The notes: a model not told the origin generated them from the letters alone. A stretch of 64,000 nt of DNA from Cohaesibacter marisflavi (GCF_900115225.1 NZ_FOVR01000009.1:62001-126000); one strand, 5' to 3'; counted from the first letter of the stretch, positions 45,668-55,412 are shown. A program made the numbers and translations.

Positions 45668-46087
45668 TCAGGCATGCGGTCCCGGCCCGAAGCTCATGTC
45701 TCTACGGGCACCACTGATCGTAACGGAATAACCAGCGATCACATCCACCAGAGAAATAATCATCAGAATGAAGAAGACGGATGTTGCCGTTTCCCGCACC
45801 AGCAGAAACTCGACCAGATAGATGATGAACAGCAGCGTGGACAGGATGTGATCCACAATGGAGCTGACACCGGTGCGTGTTGCCTTGAGGATCTCGACAA
45901 ACAGCAACACAAGCGCAGCCACAATCATCACGTCCCCCAAGGTAAGGGTCCAGCGCGCAGAGGAGATCATCTCGATCGTCACAATCGGCACGCTCCATGG
46001 ATCACCGACCGAAGCGCCCAGCAGCCCGAAGGCAAAGAAATTATAGACAGCCAGAGGTGCAATCAAAAGCGGAATATTAAAAAGCAT
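45668..46087 (-). CDS. Conserved four-TM membrane protein
   Basis: This 139-residue protein has four hydrophobic segments: about residues 3-22 (LLIAPLAVYNFFAFGLLGA), 45-65, 78-98 and 101-123. A short polar tail rich in Gly and Pro follows. The family is unknown to me; such short four-helix proteins are common conserved hypotheticals in Hyphomicrobiales. The start at 46087 follows AGGGAGAT. Confidence 0.7.
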   Translation of the reverse strand: MLFNIPLLIAPLAVYNFFAFGLLGASVGDPWSVPIVTIEMISSARWTLTLGDVMIVAALVLLFVEILKATRTGVSSIVDHILSTLLFIIYLVEFLLVRETATSVFFILMIISLVDVIAGYSVTISGARRDMSFGPGPHA

Positions 46088-46265
46088 TTGTATCTCCCTG
46101 CAGCATGGCGAACGGCGTGCAGCTTTCACGATTATGGTCAGGCGCCCTCAAAAACGGCATTCAACAATAGAATTGACGTGTGACCAGATTTTGAAACGGG
46201 GACATAATCCAATATGCAGGGTGCTTTGCCAACGGCCAACGCACCCCTTTCACAAAAAATGCGCA

Positions 46266-46296
46266 TGAAAAAAGGCCGGATAAAATCCGACCTTTT
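46266..46296 (-). terminator. Terminator after rpmF
   Basis: On the minus strand GGTCGGAT / ATCCGGCC (one wobble) is followed by a run of six T, about 47 nt past the rpmF stop. Confidence 0.85.
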
Positions 46297-46342
46297 CTCA
46301 ATTCTTCATCGTCAAGAAGCGTAGAACCAAACCGGTAAAGGC

Positions 46343-46522
46343 TTAGTCTTTCTGCTCCAGAATCTGACGACCACGATACATGCCGGTCTTCAGGTCGATA
46401 TGATGAGGACGGCGCAGTTCGCCAGAATCCTTGTCTTCGACATAGACCGACTGTTTGAGTGCATCCGCAGAGCGGCGGAAGCCACGCTTCATACGGGTCA
46501 CTTTACTTTTTGGCACAGCCAT
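46343..46522 (-). CDS. rpmF: 50S ribosomal protein L32
   Basis: This 59-residue protein has [18 protein letters not shown], followed by an alphaproteobacterial C-terminus ([16 protein letters not shown]). The zinc-binding Cys residues seen in some L32 proteins are absent, so this is the Cys-free type. An in-frame TTG two codons earlier is unlikely. A terminator follows. Confidence 0.96.
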   Translation of the reverse strand: MAVPKSKVTRMKRGFRRSADALKQSVYVEDKDSGELRRPHHIDLKTGMYRGRQILEQKD

Positions 46523-46848
46523 GGTCAAAACTCCGTCGTCAATAGACCGCTATCCGGGGCTAGCCCCGTTGCGGGAATAACTCTAATGGAAGAGGTTGCG
46601 GGCCTTATACAGAACCGGAACGCACTTGACCAGAGCAATCTTTCAAAAAAAGACCGCATTCACGAGATTCTTTGATCAAGTAGCGTCACTTCGCCCCTTA
46701 CATATCCCAATCAGTTGAAAATTCAAGCCCTACATTGGAGAGAATCGCTTCAGGCACCCTTTCTTGGCCAGAATCGGCAATATAAGGCAGGACATTCTGG
46801 CAAAAGGGTAAACAGGCCCCCTATCTGTCCGATCCTATCGGGAAGGCC

Positions 46849-47763
46849 TTAAACGAAATTGGACAAGTGCCCGGCCAAAAGCCGGATATTCGGTTCGAAG
46901 GCCGAATTCTTGCGCCAGATGATCGCCAGCTCCCGCTCGGCCGGTTGTTCAGCAAGAGGCCGCAAGGCGATGTCGAGCCCATCAGCCAGCCCGGCCCTTA
47001 AGGCAATCTCGGGCAGGAGAGTGACACCCAGCCCATTGGCCACCATCTGCACGATGGTAATAAGGCTGGTCGCCTCAATATGCTCGGCCCCACTCTCGCG
47101 CGATCGGCGAGCCGCATTGCTAAGGTCGAGGCAGGAGAGGATGTGATCGCGTATACAGTGACCATCCTCCAGTAGAATGAGCGCTTCATTCTGTAGTGCC
47201 TCTGATGATATGGCCTCTTTCTCAGTAAGAGGATGGTCCAGCGGCAAGGCTGCCCGAAAGCCATCATTGCCGATCGATTGGCAGGCAAAATCATCAATCG
47301 GATAGGGCAAGGCCAAAACAGCCGCATCAAGCCGCCCGGCCCGCACATCATCAAGCAATTGCCGCGAAAGAGCCTCCCTCAAATAGAGCTTCAACTCTGG
47401 GAAACTCTGGCGCAGACTGGGCAAAGCCCGTGGCAACAGGAATGGTCCGATGGAGGGTATGACCCCCAGCCGCAATCGCCCCGCAAGGGGCTTGTCATGA
47501 CGCTGGGCGGCTGCCACCAGATCATCCGCGTCGCGCAACAAACAGCGGGCCCGTTCGAGAATCTCACCCCCAAGCACTGTCAGCCGGAAATGATCGCACT
47601 CCCTGTCCACAAGTGTCACCTGCAAGATCTCCTCAAGCTGGCGGATACCCGCACTCAGTGTCGATTGAGATACCAGACAGGCCGCCGCCGCCTCACGAAA
47701 CGACTGTTTTTCGGCAAGCGCAGACAAATATTGCAGTTGCCGTAAGGTTGGGCGAATGGTCAT
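46849..47763 (-). CDS. oxyR: Hydrogen peroxide-sensing LysR regulator OxyR
   Basis: This 304-residue LysR-type protein has an N-terminal helix-turn-helix (FREAAAACLVSQSTLSAGIRQLEE). The redox pair is Cys203 and Cys211 in EDGHCIRDHILSC, matching the OxyR disulfide. It is divergent from ahpC/ahpD, which it presumably activates on oxidation. The start at 47763 corresponds to MTIRPTLRQL, the family N-terminus; a longer in-frame ATG is less likely. Confidence 0.93.
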   Translation of the reverse strand: MTIRPTLRQLQYLSALAEKQSFREAAAACLVSQSTLSAGIRQLEEILQVTLVDRECDHFRLTVLGGEILERARCLLRDADDLVAAAQRHDKPLAGRLRLGVIPSIGPFLLPRALPSLRQSFPELKLYLREALSRQLLDDVRAGRLDAAVLALPYPIDDFACQSIGNDGFRAALPLDHPLTEKEAISSEALQNEALILLEDGHCIRDHILSCLDLSNAARRSRESGAEHIEATSLITIVQMVANGLGVTLLPEIALRAGLADGLDIALRPLAEQPAERELAIIWRKNSAFEPNIRLLAGHLSNFV

Positions 47764-47976
47764 GACATGAAAACTCCAAAACAATTAAATCACGCACTGA
47801 CAGGGCGTTCGAACAGATAGCACGTAGAAACACTATATGATCGAAAAAATCGATTGGCAAATTCGAAATTAGAAGTTTGCCACCCTGTCCAAAATATGGT
47901 TCATAGGGTTCAGAGATTTTGAATTATTCTAATCTGGACCTTACCTCCCATAAGGTCCAAACCTCGGAGAAAGAAC
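47764..47976. promoter_or_regulatory. oxyR/ahpC divergent promoter region
   Basis: The 213-bp spacer is A+T-rich. It contains ATCGAAAAAATCGAT at 47840-47854 (5-bp arms) and ATAG near 47817 with CTAT near 47833. ATAG/CTAT tetranucleotides are building blocks of OxyR sites, but spacing here does not exactly match the consensus, so this is a candidate only. Confidence 0.45.
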
Positions 47977-48528
47977 ATGCTTGGCATTGGTGATAAACTT
48001 CCAGAATTTACTGTAACCGGCGTAAAACCTGGTTTTAACGAGATCGTTGAAGACGGCGTTGAAGCATTTGAGCCGATCACCGAAAAAAGCTTTGAAGGCA
48101 AGTGGAAAGTCATCTTCTTCTACCCGAAAGACTTCACCTTTGTGTGCCCGACTGAAATCGCCGAGTTCGCACGCCTGAACGAAGAATTCGAAGATCGTGA
48201 CGCTGTCGTCATGGGCGGCTCCACCGACAACGAATTCGTCAAGCTCGCATGGCGCCGTGACCACCCGGATCTCAATAAGCTCGCAATCTGGAGCTTTGCA
48301 GACACCAAGGGTGAACTGATCGACGGACTCGGCGTGCGTCACCCGGATGGCGTTGCATACCGCTATACCTATGTTGTCGATCCGGACAACACGATCCAGC
48401 ATGTTTACGCAACCAACCTCAATGTTGGCCGTAACCCGAAAGACACCCTGCGCGTTCTCGACGCTCTGCAGACAGATGAGCTGTGCCCATGCAACCGTGA
48501 CATCGGCGGCGCAACTCTGGTTGGCTAA
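47977..48528 (+). CDS. ahpC: Alkyl hydroperoxide peroxidase, AhpC/Prx family
   Basis: This 183-residue peroxiredoxin has the peroxidatic Cys57 in DFTFVCPTE and C-terminal cysteines in ELCPCN (Cys170 and Cys172). The C-terminal pattern resembles the AhpC that is reduced by AhpD. It reduces H2O2, organic peroxides and peroxynitrite. ahpD follows after 168 nt. The divergent oxyR supports peroxide-induced expression. Confidence 0.95.
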   Translation: MLGIGDKLPEFTVTGVKPGFNEIVEDGVEAFEPITEKSFEGKWKVIFFYPKDFTFVCPTEIAEFARLNEEFEDRDAVVMGGSTDNEFVKLAWRRDHPDLNKLAIWSFADTKGELIDGLGVRHPDGVAYRYTYVVDPDNTIQHVYATNLNVGRNPKDTLRVLDALQTDELCPCNRDIGGATLVG

Positions 48529-48696
48529 TCAGCCTGCCGAACCCACTAATCAAGGGCGGGCCGCTGGCCCGTCCATTCCCGCTGCCGCAAGGCAGATTTC
48601 CCGGAACACCTAAAGCCTGCAGACCTGCGACATATCTGGCGCGGACATGATGCTGCCTGGCCAACTTCCAGCAAATTTGAAGAAAGAAACATTGCA

Positions 48697-49215
48697 ATGA
48701 CCATCGACAGCCTTAAATCCCATATGCCTGATTTCGCCAAGGATGTGAAGCTGAACCTGTCCAACATTGCCGGTGATGAAAGCCTGACCGATCAGCAGAA
48801 ATATGGCCTGATGGTTGCTTGCGCCATCGCGACCCGCAGCCCGGCCATCCGCGAAGCCTTCCTGGCAGAAGCTGCCGACAAGCTTTCCCCAGAAGCCCTG
48901 ACCGCAGCCAAGGGCGCAGCCACCATGATGGGCATGAACAATGTCTATTACCGCTTTGTCCATCTGGCTTCCAACAAGGAATATGCCTCCCTGCAGGCCA
49001 AGCTGCGTATGAATTTCATCGGCCGTCCGGGCGTCGACAAGGTCGACTTCGAGCTTTGGAGCCTTGCTGTTTCAGCCATCAATGGCTGTGGCATGTGCAT
49101 TGATTCCCACGAGGCTGTTCTGCGTCAGGGTGGCATGACCACCGACCAAATCCAGACAGCGATTCGCTTTGCTGCCATTATCCAGTCCGCCGCTATTGCG
49201 CTGGAAGCGGCTTAA
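48697..49215 (+). CDS. ahpD: Alkyl hydroperoxide reductase AhpD
   Basis: This 172-residue carboxymuconolactone decarboxylase-fold protein has the redox motif [19 protein letters not shown]. Cys131 and Cys134 form the CxxC. It regenerates reduced AhpC, in mycobacteria via lipoamide. The chain length and motif position fit the AhpD family. The operon with ahpC ends in a strong terminator. Confidence 0.95.
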   Translation: MTIDSLKSHMPDFAKDVKLNLSNIAGDESLTDQQKYGLMVACAIATRSPAIREAFLAEAADKLSPEALTAAKGAATMMGMNNVYYRFVHLASNKEYASLQAKLRMNFIGRPGVDKVDFELWSLAVSAINGCGMCIDSHEAVLRQGGMTTDQIQTAIRFAAIIQSAAIALEAA

Positions 49216-49242
49216 TCGCCAATAAACTGGTAGGCAAGCCAG

Positions 49243-49289
49243 CCCCGGCAACAGAAAACCGCGCCTGTTGCCGGGGTAATTTATTTTTT
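49243..49289 (+). terminator. Terminator after ahpD
   Basis: A perfect 12-bp stem (CCCCGGCAACAG / CTGTTGCCGGGG) with a 10-nt loop is followed by a T-rich stretch (TAATTTATTTTTT). Confidence 0.9.
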
Positions 49290-49523
49290 ATACCCTTTTG
49301 ACTGTGCAAAGCCTTGCACGCCCTCTTCAGCCTCTTCCATATAGGACTATGCTTTTGCTGTAGCTGATCTGATGAAATTCTGATTGGTTTGCTGGTTGTT
49401 TTCATACCATTGAGCAGCTAAGAACACAGCACAGGGTAAAGCCTTTTGCCACCTGCCCGCACCGCCATAGCACCATGGCGAGAAGACAAGATGACAAGCC
49501 GGGTTAACGAGCTTTAGGGAGTG

Positions 49524-50447
49524 ATGTCGCGTATGTCCCCACAGTCGCAACCATTGAAGACACGCCTGAAAGCCTGCGCAGAAGACGTGGCGCAGAAGCT
49601 GGAACGGATGCTTTCCGAAGACCCAAGAGGGGCCGAGCAATATCGCCCTCCAAGACTTCTGGAGGCGATGCGCCACGGTGTCCTGAATGGCGGCAAACGC
49701 ATTCGCCCCTTCCTGATGATAGAGACCGCCAGAATGCTTGGCTATGAGCATCCCGGCGCGCTGCGCGCTGCCTGTGCGCTGGAATGCGTGCACAGCTACA
49801 GCCTCATCCATGACGATTTGCCTGCAATGGACGACGATGCCTTGCGCCGTGGCAAGCCAACCGTTCACGTCGCCTTTGATGAAGCAACAGCCATTCTGGC
49901 AGGCGACAGCCTTCTGACGATGGCCTTTGACATCATGGCCGATGAAAAAACCCACTATAAGGCAGAAGTGCGCACCGAACTCGTCCGCGGCCTTGCCCAG
50001 AATGCCGGCATCGGCGGCATGGCAGGCGGCCAGAGCCTTGATATCGCTTCGGAAGGCAGATCCATCACGGAAGGGGAAATCCGTCAGCTGGAGCAGATGA
50101 AAACCGGCGCCCTGTTGCGCTTTGCCTGCGAGGCTGGCGCCATGTTGGCCGAGGCCAACGCCAAGGAGCGCGCCGCCGTAACCCGCTTTGGCACCATTAT
50201 CGGCCTCGCCTTCCAGCTTGCCGATGACCTGCTGGATGTCACCTCCACCTCGGCCCAGCTGGGCAAAACCGCAGGCAAGGACCAGAAGGCCAAAAAGGCA
50301 ACCCTCGTCAGCCTGCACGGGATAGAAGCCACGCGCGCCGAACTCAACACGCTGATCACGGAAGCAGAATCCCTGCTCGCCCCCTTCGGCAGTCAGGCCG
50401 ATACGCTCACTGCAACGGCCCGCTACATCGCAACGCGCAAAAACTGA
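49524..50447 (+). CDS. ispA: Farnesyl (polyprenyl) diphosphate synthase
   Basis: This 307-residue trans-prenyltransferase has GGKRIRPFL, the first Asp-rich motif DDLPAMDDD and a second DDLLD. It makes farnesyl or geranyl diphosphate from IPP and DMAPP. Adjacent ispG, convergent, is also an isoprenoid gene. The start may be GTG at 49521, ATG at 49524 or ATG at 49533; AGGGAG lies before them and its spacing does not decide among them. Confidence 0.9.
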   Translation: MSRMSPQSQPLKTRLKACAEDVAQKLERMLSEDPRGAEQYRPPRLLEAMRHGVLNGGKRIRPFLMIETARMLGYEHPGALRAACALECVHSYSLIHDDLPAMDDDALRRGKPTVHVAFDEATAILAGDSLLTMAFDIMADEKTHYKAEVRTELVRGLAQNAGIGGMAGGQSLDIASEGRSITEGEIRQLEQMKTGALLRFACEAGAMLAEANAKERAAVTRFGTIIGLAFQLADDLLDVTSTSAQLGKTAGKDQKAKKATLVSLHGIEATRAELNTLITEAESLLAPFGSQADTLTATARYIATRKN

Positions 50448-50497
50448 TCATCTAAGGGACAGCAAAAGGCGCTAAGGCTATCGGGCCTCAATCAGGC

Positions 50498-51757
50498 CTA
50501 GCCGAAGCGCTTTTCGATATAATCCAGCACCATTTGATGGAAATCCTCTGCAATTTGCGGTCCGCGCAAGGTTGCCACCTTTTCGCCATCCACAAAGACC
50601 GGCGCAGACGGGGTTTCTCCAGTGCCCGGAAGGGAAATGCCGATATCGGCGTGTTTGGATTCCCCCGGCCCATTAACGATGCAGCCCATGACGGCAACAT
50701 TGAGCGCCTCGACACCAGGATATTTCTCACGCCAAACCGGCATATTCTCGCGGATATCGGTCTGGATGGCCTGCGCCAACTCCTGAAAGACGGTTGACGT
50801 CGTCCGCCCACACCCCGGACAGGCCGCCACGATGGGCACGAAGGAGCGGAAGCCCATGCATTGCAACAATTCCTGAGCCACCTGCACTTCGCGCGTGCGG
50901 TCTCCATTTGGTTCCGGCGTCAGAGAAACGCGGATCGTATCGCCAATCCCCTGCTGCAACACAAGTCCCATGGACGCCGCCGAGGCCACGATCCCCTTGG
51001 TGCCCATTCCCGCTTCTGTAAGCCCCAGATGTAGCGCATAATCCGAGCGGCGGGACAACTCGGTATTGACCGCAATCAGATCCTGCACCTGAGATACCTT
51101 GGCCGACAGGATGATCTTGTCTGCCCCCATGCCGAGCTCTTCAGCCCGTTCGGCTGAAAGCAGCGCGGACTGGATGATCGCCTCATGCATCACCTTTTGG
51201 GCGGGCAACGGATCTTCACTGACGGAATTTTCATCCATCAGCCGCGTCAGCAGTTCCTGATCCAGCGAGCCCCAGTTGACCCCGATACGCACTGGCTTGT
51301 CATATCGATTGGCCAGCTCGATCAGGGTCGAAAACTGCTTGTCGCGTTTATCCTTGAAGCCAACATTGCCCGGATTGATCCGGTATTTGTCCAGCGCTTC
51401 AGCGCAGGCGGGATTCTCACCCAGCAGCTTGTGACCGATATAATGGAAGTCCCCCACCAACGGCACATCGATGCCCAGCCGCAGAAGCCGCTCCTTGATA
51501 TGGGGCACAGCCTTTGCCGCTTCGTCCCTGTCCACTGTAATGCGCACAAGCTCCGAGCCGGCCCTGTGCAAGGCAGCCACCTGCGCGACCGTGCTGTCCA
51601 CATCTGCTGTATCCGTGTTAGTCATCGATTGCACGACAATCGGCTCGCCGCCTCCGACCGTAACAGACCCGACCTTAACGGCATGGGTAATCCTGCGAGG
51701 CAGGGGCTCGGTGAGAAATGGGGTGGAACCAACAGGCATCTGGGACAAAAGAGACAT
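50498..51757 (-). CDS. ispG: 4-hydroxy-3-methylbut-2-en-1-yl diphosphate synthase
   Basis: IspG (GcpE) reduces MEcPP to HMBPP in the MEP pathway with a [4Fe-4S] cluster. The 419-residue protein has the N-terminal [12 protein letters not shown], then a C-terminal cluster domain. Cys ligands lie in ACPGCGRTT and [18 protein letters not shown]. The start at 51757 follows AGAGAGGG; an in-frame ATG at 51778 is an alternative. It converges on ispA. Confidence 0.94.
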   Translation of the reverse strand: MSLLSQMPVGSTPFLTEPLPRRITHAVKVGSVTVGGGEPIVVQSMTNTDTADVDSTVAQVAALHRAGSELVRITVDRDEAAKAVPHIKERLLRLGIDVPLVGDFHYIGHKLLGENPACAEALDKYRINPGNVGFKDKRDKQFSTLIELANRYDKPVRIGVNWGSLDQELLTRLMDENSVSEDPLPAQKVMHEAIIQSALLSAERAEELGMGADKIILSAKVSQVQDLIAVNTELSRRSDYALHLGLTEAGMGTKGIVASAASMGLVLQQGIGDTIRVSLTPEPNGDRTREVQVAQELLQCMGFRSFVPIVAACPGCGRTTSTVFQELAQAIQTDIRENMPVWREKYPGVEALNVAVMGCIVNGPGESKHADIGISLPGTGETPSAPVFVDGEKVATLRGPQIAEDFHQMVLDYIEKRFG

Positions 51758-51951
51758 GGACCCTCTCTTTTCCGGCATTCAGGCAACCAGCAAGCCGCAA
51801 CACCGGAGGGATGAAAATACGCTGATTTTATATGGCAAATTGCATCTAGGCGCGCAAGTCAACAACGGCAAGGAAGGCTTGAAGCATACGCACAAATTCG
51901 GACAAACCGCAAACGGACTGTCACAATCTGGTGAGCTTTACCAAGAAGCCC

Positions 51952-52461
51952 TTAGCCATTGCCTTCAAGCTTCTGACATTCCTCACAAAGACCACGAATT
52001 TCCATGACCGGTGCGTTGGGGCTGAATTTCACCTTGCCGGCGATGGTTTCAATCAGCCCGCCAAGGCTTTCAGACTGGAACTCGGCGGCGCGCCCGCACT
52101 TATCGCAAAGCAGAAAGATGGTCGCTTCCCCATGCCTATGTCGGGCATCCGGTCCTTCATTGCACGCCACATAGGCGTTCCTGCTTTCGATTCGATGGAT
52201 GATGCCATGCTGGATCAGGAATTCAAGGGCGCGATAGATGGAAACCGGCGCGAGCATCGTCTCGCCCTTCTCCTTGCGCTCTTTGTTGAGCTGATTGAGA
52301 ATATCATAGGCACTTGAAGGCACGTGGCTGGCCGCCAGAACCCGCAAAACCGACTGCCGCTGATCCGTGAGGCGCACGCCCTTTTCAGCACAGACAGCCT
52401 TGGCATCGGCAAGAACGCGATCTATGCAAAAACTATGGTCATGGTCACTCATTTCGATCAT
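51952..52461 (-). CDS. zur: Zinc uptake regulator (Fur family)
   Basis: This 169-residue metalloregulator has the Fur-family winged helix (LTDQRQSVLRVLAASHVPSSAYDIL). HRHGEATIFLLCDKCGRAAEF carries CxxC and His residues, and a C-terminal CEEC pair completes the structural zinc site. Similarity to Zur and the palindrome upstream at 52596-52610 support a zinc role. The ATG at 52461 follows GAGGAAA; a second ATG three codons later is possible. It would repress znuCB in this window. Confidence 0.85.
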   Translation of the reverse strand: MIEMSDHDHSFCIDRVLADAKAVCAEKGVRLTDQRQSVLRVLAASHVPSSAYDILNQLNKERKEKGETMLAPVSIYRALEFLIQHGIIHRIESRNAYVACNEGPDARHRHGEATIFLLCDKCGRAAEFQSESLGGLIETIAGKVKFSPNAPVMEIRGLCEECQKLEGNG

Positions 52462-52793
52462 TGCATTTTCCTCTACAACACAGCAAAAGGCATTTCCGTC
52501 AACGCAATGCCATGCGTTTTGCCATGGTCATTTCTCTTTGGCCTTTCTGATGGTCGTGCAAACTGGCCTGAAGAGCATGCTGCCCGGCAGCGATGTGATA
52601 CAATATAACAAGTCCGATTGTGCACATCCATAACCACTTGCCAAGTCTGAGACGGAATCAAATTGCTGAAAAGCACGCACAAAATGCCACAGGCCCCATC
52701 GCAAAGCCGAGACAGGCCGACAGGCAGCATCCCCATCTGAGCCTGAAAAGCGCCTGACCAGTCTGATGGTCAGGCATAAAATCAGTCAGATGA
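52462..52793. promoter_or_regulatory. 332-bp zur/rirA spacer with Zur-box-like palindrome
   Basis: TGATACAATATAACA at 52596-52610 matches, in reverse complement, 13 of 15 positions of the palindrome upstream of znuCB. This suggests zur autoregulation or control of another zinc gene. A GCCTGACCA / TGGTCAGGC inverted repeat at 52752-52775, after rirA, may be its terminator (weak T-tract). No gene is seen. Confidence 0.5.
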
Positions 52794-53243
52794 TCAGGCG
52801 GAAGCGGCTTCAGAAATGTTAAGCAGATTGCGCATGTCGCCTTCCCGAGCAGTAAGATCCGCCAGCGTGTATTTGTCCAGCGCCTTGAGGAAAGATTCAA
52901 GCGCATCATTGAGCGCCTGGTTGAAGTCGCACATTGAGAGCAGCGGGCAATCATAGCTGCCTTCATCAAAACAGTCCGCGAGATGGAAATTCTCTTCGGC
53001 GGCACGAATGATCTGCCCCAGCGTGATCTCGCTTGGCTCCATTGCCAGCTTCAGCCCACCGTTGCGGCCACGGTGCGTGGTTATGAAGCCGTTGGACACC
53101 AGAATCGGCAGAATCTTGAACAGGTGATATTCGGAGATGGCATAAACCTGCGCGATCTCGCTAACCTTGGCAAATTCATCTTTCTTGGCAGCGCAATACA
53201 TCAGAATGCGAACAGAATAATTAGCCTGCTGAGTTAATCTCAT
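52794..53243 (-). CDS. rirA: Rrf2-family iron-responsive regulator RirA
   Basis: This 149-residue Fe-S-sensing repressor has an N-terminal winged helix (MRLTQQANYSVRILMYCAA). Cluster ligands Cys91, Cys99 and Cys105 lie in DCFDEGSYDCPLLSMC, the exact spacing of rhizobial RirA. It represses iron uptake genes when iron is sufficient. Lying next to zur, it adds to a small metal-regulator neighbourhood. Target operators were not evident nearby. Confidence 0.88.
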   Translation of the reverse strand: MRLTQQANYSVRILMYCAAKKDEFAKVSEIAQVYAISEYHLFKILPILVSNGFITTHRGRNGGLKLAMEPSEITLGQIIRAAEENFHLADCFDEGSYDCPLLSMCDFNQALNDALESFLKALDKYTLADLTAREGDMRNLLNISEAASA

Positions 53244-53413
53244 AATTTCACCACCTGCCTGTTGGCGCTGCGCAAAAGGTCACCGCTTGTTACTTGTGCC
53301 TTTTATCCCTTTTCACCATATCCTTCAATCCCGGACGCCGGAAACATTAGAAGAATTCGACTTCTAATATAGGGATGCGCGCAGAATATGTCATGATTCC
53401 GAAGTGAAATTCT

Positions 53414-53773
53414 TTATTTACACTTTGAAATATCAGAACCCGTTTCTTGCGAAAGCTCTTCGGCCCACCGGACGGCCCAGTCAGCGAGCGGTTGCAGCAA
53501 AGAATAAAGCTCCTCGCCAATGGCTGTCAAAGCATATCCCTGCGGCGTTTTCTCTATCAGGCCCGCTTCGCGCAGATCCTTGATGCGGCTATTCAAAATG
53601 GAGGGAGAAATGGTTTCGCAGTGGTCCTGCAGAGCCCTGAATGTCGCAGGCCCCTTCTTGAGGTTCCAAATGATCCCCATGGCCCATCGACGGCCCAATA
53701 GATCGAATGCTGCCATGACCGGGGCTCCGCTTTGGGAGCCTCGGACAGGATTTCCGGGGCGTGGTATCGCCAT
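53414..53773 (-). CDS. HxlR-family transcriptional regulator
   Basis: This 119-residue winged-helix protein has the HxlR pattern LLGRRWAMGIIWNLKKGPATFRAL, then ISPSILNSRIKDLREAGLIEK. Such regulators often sense quinones, aldehydes or disulfide stress. TGTGATGGTGTCACA, an inverted repeat, lies at 53795-53809 just upstream and may be its operator. The adjacent tautomerase gene (93-nt gap) on the same strand may be co-regulated. Confidence 0.85.
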   Translation of the reverse strand: MAIPRPGNPVRGSQSGAPVMAAFDLLGRRWAMGIIWNLKKGPATFRALQDHCETISPSILNSRIKDLREAGLIEKTPQGYALTAIGEELYSLLQPLADWAVRWAEELSQETGSDISKCK

Positions 53774-53865
53774 ATGTGTCTCTTCTTCCTTCGCTGTGAT
53801 GGTGTCACACTAACGCAAAGAACCAAAAAGAAAAGACCGTTTTGCCGCCAGAAGGCACAAAGCCC

Positions 53866-54072
53866 TTACGATGCCCTCAGCTTGCGTTTTTCTGTAAGCG
53901 ACACACCGCCTACGCCGATATTATCGCTATCAAGTTGCTCGATGAAGACGATGAAGGATTGCTCGGGAATATTGGTAATTTCCGCAGCGGACTTGGTGAC
54001 GGTCTGAATGAAAGCAGTTTTCTTTTGCTGGTCAATCTGATCAGCGCCCAACGTCATTGTGATAACGGGCAT
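53866..54072 (-). CDS. 4-oxalocrotonate tautomerase-like protein
   Basis: This 68-residue protein starts MPVITMTLG, placing Pro1 of the mature chain as catalytic base, the hallmark of the 4-OT/DmpI tautomerase superfamily. The beta-alpha-beta pattern continues to a C-terminal GVGGVSL. The start at 54072 is fixed by the Pro after Met. The substrate is unknown. Its promoter region contains strong palindromes at 54105-54157. Confidence 0.82.
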   Translation of the reverse strand: MPVITMTLGADQIDQQKKTAFIQTVTKSAAEITNIPEQSFIVFIEQLDSDNIGVGGVSLTEKRKLRAS

Positions 54073-54104
54073 GATAGACTCCATGAATGAGTAGATAAAC
54101 ATAA

Positions 54105-54157
54105 TTTGCTACTATTTTAGTAGCAAAGCCACATTATCACGCTACTAAATTAGTAGC
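54105..54157. promoter_or_regulatory. Two GCTACTA/TAGTAGC palindromes (candidate operators)
   Basis: A perfect 10-bp inverted repeat (TTTGCTACTA / TAGTAGCAAA, 3-nt centre) lies at 54105-54127. A second 7-bp copy (GCTACTA / TAGTAGC) is at 54141-54157. Their centres are 33 bp apart, upstream of the tautomerase gene and of the divergent LysR gene. They look like a paired operator, perhaps for the HxlR regulator (inference). Confidence 0.65.
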
Positions 54158-54328
54158 AACAATTTTCTAGCATGACTTTTCTTCATCCCCGTCTGCCGCC
54201 AACCGGCATCAAAGCTGGGATCAGAGCGTCATTACCCACCTTTTTGCTTTGATTTTCGGGAGAAATGGTGAAAAGCTCGAATAAGCAAAACAAGAAGCCA
54301 AAAACGAACCATAATCAAACCTCATGCC

Positions 54329-55249
54329 ATGCTGAATTACCTTCCTTCTCTCTCTGCCCTGCGTGCCTTCGAGGCAGCAGCCCGTCACCTCAGTTTCACC
54401 AAGGCTGCCAGCGAGCTGGGCGTCACCCAGAGCGCCATTTCCCGCCAGATGCGCTCCATGGAGGATCTGCTGGGCCTGCGCTTGTTCGAGCGCACAGGCT
54501 CGGGACTGGTTCTGACAGAGGCGGGCGCCGTCTATGCCCACAAAATCCGCACCAAACTGCAGGATATCGAAACCGCAACGCTGGAACTGCTCGCCTATCG
54601 TGGACAGGGCGGAGAATTGACCATCGCCTGCCTGCCGACCCTTGGCGCTCGCTGGCTGGTTCCGCGCCTCACAAAATTCACCACCACACACCCAGAAATC
54701 CTGATCCAGATCGTGACCAAACTTGAACCCTTCGAGTTTGATGGCCTTGATATCGATGCCGCCTTCCATTTCGGCGAAAGCGCTTGGCCCAATGCCCTCA
54801 CAGACGAGCTGATGCCGGAATATGTCGTGCCCATGGCTCATCCAATCCTGCAGGAAGAACTCAAGGAGGTTGGACTGGAAGAATTGTTGCGGCGTCACCC
54901 GCTGCTGCAAGCGACATCGCGTCCCGCCCTCTGGCCCCACTGGTTCAGCCAGAAAGGCTATAGCCATCCCAACCCGCATGTTGGGCCGCGTTTCGAGCAT
55001 TTTCATATGGTCATACGGGCCGCCGCCTCTAAAATGGGCATTGCCGTTCTGCCTCGTCTGTTGGCGGAGGAAGAACTGGCCAGCGGAGAGCTGGTGCAGC
55101 TTGACGACCAGTTGACGCCTTCCAACGGCGATTATTATTTCGTCTATCCGCAGGCCAAGCGGGCCAATCCCAATCTTCAGACCTTCCGCACCTGGGTCAT
55201 GCGCGAGGCACTAAGCACCAAGAAGAAGATGAATGCAGCCCTCTCCTGA
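54329..55249 (+). CDS. LysR-family regulator (GcvA/GcdR-like)
   Basis: This 306-residue protein has an N-terminal helix-turn-helix (LSFTKAASELGVTQSAISRQMRSMEDLLG) and a substrate-binding domain. It is of the GcvA-like group. It lies just upstream of and in the same direction as glutaryl-CoA dehydrogenase (163-nt gap), which suggests it controls that gene as GcdR does elsewhere. The inducer is probably glutarate or glutaryl-CoA (inference). Confidence 0.82.
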   Translation: MLNYLPSLSALRAFEAAARHLSFTKAASELGVTQSAISRQMRSMEDLLGLRLFERTGSGLVLTEAGAVYAHKIRTKLQDIETATLELLAYRGQGGELTIACLPTLGARWLVPRLTKFTTTHPEILIQIVTKLEPFEFDGLDIDAAFHFGESAWPNALTDELMPEYVVPMAHPILQEELKEVGLEELLRRHPLLQATSRPALWPHWFSQKGYSHPNPHVGPRFEHFHMVIRAAASKMGIAVLPRLLAEEELASGELVQLDDQLTPSNGDYYFVYPQAKRANPNLQTFRTWVMREALSTKKKMNAALS

Positions 55250-55412
55250 GCCCAACAGGTTAGGCAACCAGGGCCTATAAACAAATGTCATGAGCGATTG
55301 AAATATCATCGCTTCCTGCGCCTGACAGGCAGCACTACTATTGCGCCATTAATGCCAGCCCGCATCGGCCCTCTATCGGCCTTCCCGCGCGGCAGAACAG
55401 GAGCAATAGGCA

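Noticed and set aside
52473-52736. 87-residue minus-strand frame between zur and rirA
   Set aside because: Cys/Arg-rich translation without family resemblance; overlaps the putative Zur box.
54221-55006. 261-residue minus-strand frame over the LysR gene
   Set aside because: Antisense of a clear LysR helix-turn-helix gene; no domain seen.
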